DNA from: Paracoccaceae bacterium
GTDB lineage: Bacteria; Pseudomonadota; Alphaproteobacteria; Rhodobacterales; Rhodobacteraceae
DNA: 7,386 bases
Assembly (NCBI GenBank): GCA_009920225.1
Contig: RGAJ01000079.1
Span: 1 to 7,386, forward strand
Direction: 5' to 3'
Of the stretch, positions 6,378-7,386 are shown one piece after another (the stretch's first letter is position 1; each line of letters opens with the position of its first letter). The notes below the pieces were generated by a model. The model saw nothing but the letters and a program-made list of their open reading frames with translations. It was not told where the DNA came from and made no database searches. A program made the translations under genes and the position numbers.

Positions 6378-6393
6378 TGAAAGAAGCTTTGTA

Positions 6394-6909
6394 ATGGCAA
6401 AAAATAAACCAGAACCCGTTCAAGTGATCAAACAGCGTCGCGATGCGGCATTGGCCAAACTTGGGGCGTCCATCCCTTATGTGACTTATATGGGTATTCA
6501 ATTTGAACGGCGTGGTGACGAATTGACGGCAATCTTGCCGTTTCGGGATGATTTGGTCGGAAACCCGTTTTTGCCCGCGCTGCATGGGGGTGCAACTGCT
6601 GCTTTTCTCGAAGTGTCTTGTGTCTTTGAACTGACGTGGTCCACAGTTTGGGAGGCGATTGAAACAGGCGTTATGTCGCCCGACGAAATCGCAATCGGTC
6701 AGAACCTGACAATGCCGAAAACGATTGATTTTACCGTGGATTACCTGCGATCTGGATTGCCGCGCGATGCCTATGCGCGGGCGGTAGTGAATCGGTCTGG
6801 GCGCCGCTATGCCTCGGTCTCGGTCGAGGCGTGGCAGGACAATCGGTCACGTTTGTTTGCCAAAGCATCGGGCCACTTTATCATCCCTGATATCAAAACC
6901 GACACCTGA
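6394..6909 (+). CDS. PaaI-like hotdog-fold thioesterase 2
   Basis: This 171-residue hotdog protein lies 16 bases after thioesterase 1. The signature PFLPALHGGATAAFLEVSCVFEL (58-80) has HGG at 64-66. The acidic residue on the central helix is Glu73, about nine residues after HGG as Asp63 is in the first thioesterase. The strand block KTIDFTVDYLRSGLPRDAYARA follows. Compared with its neighbour it has a longer N-terminus (about 10 residues) and an insert after the helix (about 80-105, WSTVWEAIETGVMSPDEIA). The ATG at 6394 is preceded by AAGAAG seven bases away; the frame is open from 6301 with a TTG, but that would overlap thioesterase 1 by 77 bases and lacks family resemblance. The pair may form a heteromer or divide substrates. 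Confidence 0.88.
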   Translation: MAKNKPEPVQVIKQRRDAALAKLGASIPYVTYMGIQFERRGDELTAILPFRDDLVGNPFLPALHGGATAAFLEVSCVFELTWSTVWEAIETGVMSPDEIAIGQNLTMPKTIDFTVDYLRSGLPRDAYARAVVNRSGRRYASVSVEAWQDNRSRLFAKASGHFIIPDIKTDT

Positions 6910-6910
6910 C

Positions 6911-7386
6911 ATGCGCCCAATCACCCACGCACGCATTTTGGCGATTGCGATACCTGTTGTGTTGTCAAACATCACTGTTCCGATTTTGGGGGCAGTGGAC
7001 ACAGGTGTGATCGGTCAATTGGGTGATGCTGCCGCGATTGGTGCGGTTGGGATCGGTGCCATCGTTTTGAATGCGATCTTCTGGATATTTGGCTTTTTGC
7101 GGATGGGAACAACGGGCTTTGCCGCCCAAGCCGTCGGTGCAGAAAACGGACCTGAGTTATCGGCGCTTTTGGCGCGTGTCTTGGTGTTTGGGTTTGGCGC
7201 GGGACTGATCTTGATCCTTGCGCAAGCACCGATATTTGCCGCCGCTTTTTGGGTGTCGCCTGCATCCACAGAAGTTGAAAGCCTTGCACGCACGTATATG
7301 GGCATCCGTATTTATTCGGCCCCTGCAATGATTGCCATCTACGGTATTTCCGGATGGTTGATTGGCCAAGAACGCACGCGCGCGGT
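6911..7386 (+). CDS. MATE/DinF-type multidrug efflux transporter, 3' end cut by window edge
   Basis: The ATG at 6911 opens a frame that reaches the right edge (158 complete codons), roughly one third of a typical 440-450-residue, 12-helix MATE protein. The N-terminus ILAIAIPVVLSNITVPILGAVDTGVIGQLG is the hallmark first helix and loop of the MATE family, closest in style to the DinF branch. Further hydrophobic segments lie at about 43-63, 88-114 and 134-151, with FLRMGTTGFAAQAVG between them. These proteins export cationic or other small molecules using H+ or Na+ gradients in the inner membrane. It starts one base after the thioesterase 2 stop and lacks a clear ribosome binding site, so translation is probably coupled to it. 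A physiological link to the thioesterases is unproven. Confidence 0.92.
   Translation, partial: MRPITHARILAIAIPVVLSNITVPILGAVDTGVIGQLGDAAAIGAVGIGAIVLNAIFWIFGFLRMGTTGFAAQAVGAENGPELSALLARVLVFGFGAGLILILAQAPIFAAAFWVSPASTEVESLARTYMGIRIYSAPAMIAIYGISGWLIGQERTRA

Noticed and set aside
6301..6393. TTG-initiated extension of thioesterase 2
   Set aside because: It lies within thioesterase 1 coding sequence in another frame and is not hotdog-like; the ATG at 6394 fits better.
7015..7305. Minus-strand open frames opposite the transporter
   Set aside because: They are antisense to a clear MATE N-terminus and have low-complexity composition.

Overview
The window is most consistent with a Rhodobacterales (roseobacter-type) alphaproteobacterium. 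It has moderate GC, tightly packed genes, paired LiuR-like MerR regulators beside acyl-CoA dehydrogenases, and a DmdC/FadE-like acyl-CoA dehydrogenase of 593 residues. This assignment is inferred from protein resemblance and gene order only.

Positions 1-5850 are all on the minus strand and form an acyl-CoA catabolism block. In transcription order, right to left, it holds: MerR regulator B (5850-5458); MerR regulator A (5383-4979); a large acyl-CoA dehydrogenase with a C-terminal extension (4958-3177); a second acyl-CoA dehydrogenase resembling mammalian long-chain acyl-CoA dehydrogenase (3166-2009); a 252-base spacer; a glutathione S-transferase-like protein (1756-1118); and a thiolase that runs off the left edge (1097-1). 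Gaps of 20, 10 and 20 bases join regulator A to the two dehydrogenases and the GST to the thiolase. The 2009/1756 spacer holds a terminator-like hairpin, an inverted pair of ~25-base repeats and an AT-rich possible promoter, so the block is probably two transcription units. The dehydrogenases would carry out the first beta-oxidation step and the thiolase the last. The hydratase/hydroxyacyl-CoA dehydrogenase is not in the window and may lie beyond the left edge.

Positions 5961-7386 are on the plus strand, divergent from regulator B. They hold two hotdog-fold (PaaI-like) thioesterases in tandem (5961-6377 and 6394-6909) and, one base later, the start of a MATE/DinF-type membrane transporter cut by the right edge. 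Thioesterases hydrolyse acyl-CoAs, so they fit the same metabolic theme.

The most interesting non-coding signals are an ACGT-containing imperfect palindrome (5438-5453) before regulator A and a related site sharing TTACGTTA (5868-5879) before regulator B, which suggest auto- and cross-regulation, and the inverted repeat pair in the 1757-2008 spacer. I see no RNA gene, CRISPR array, insertion sequence or phage gene. The coding content is ordinary for this lineage, and I found no convincing evidence of a wholly new system.
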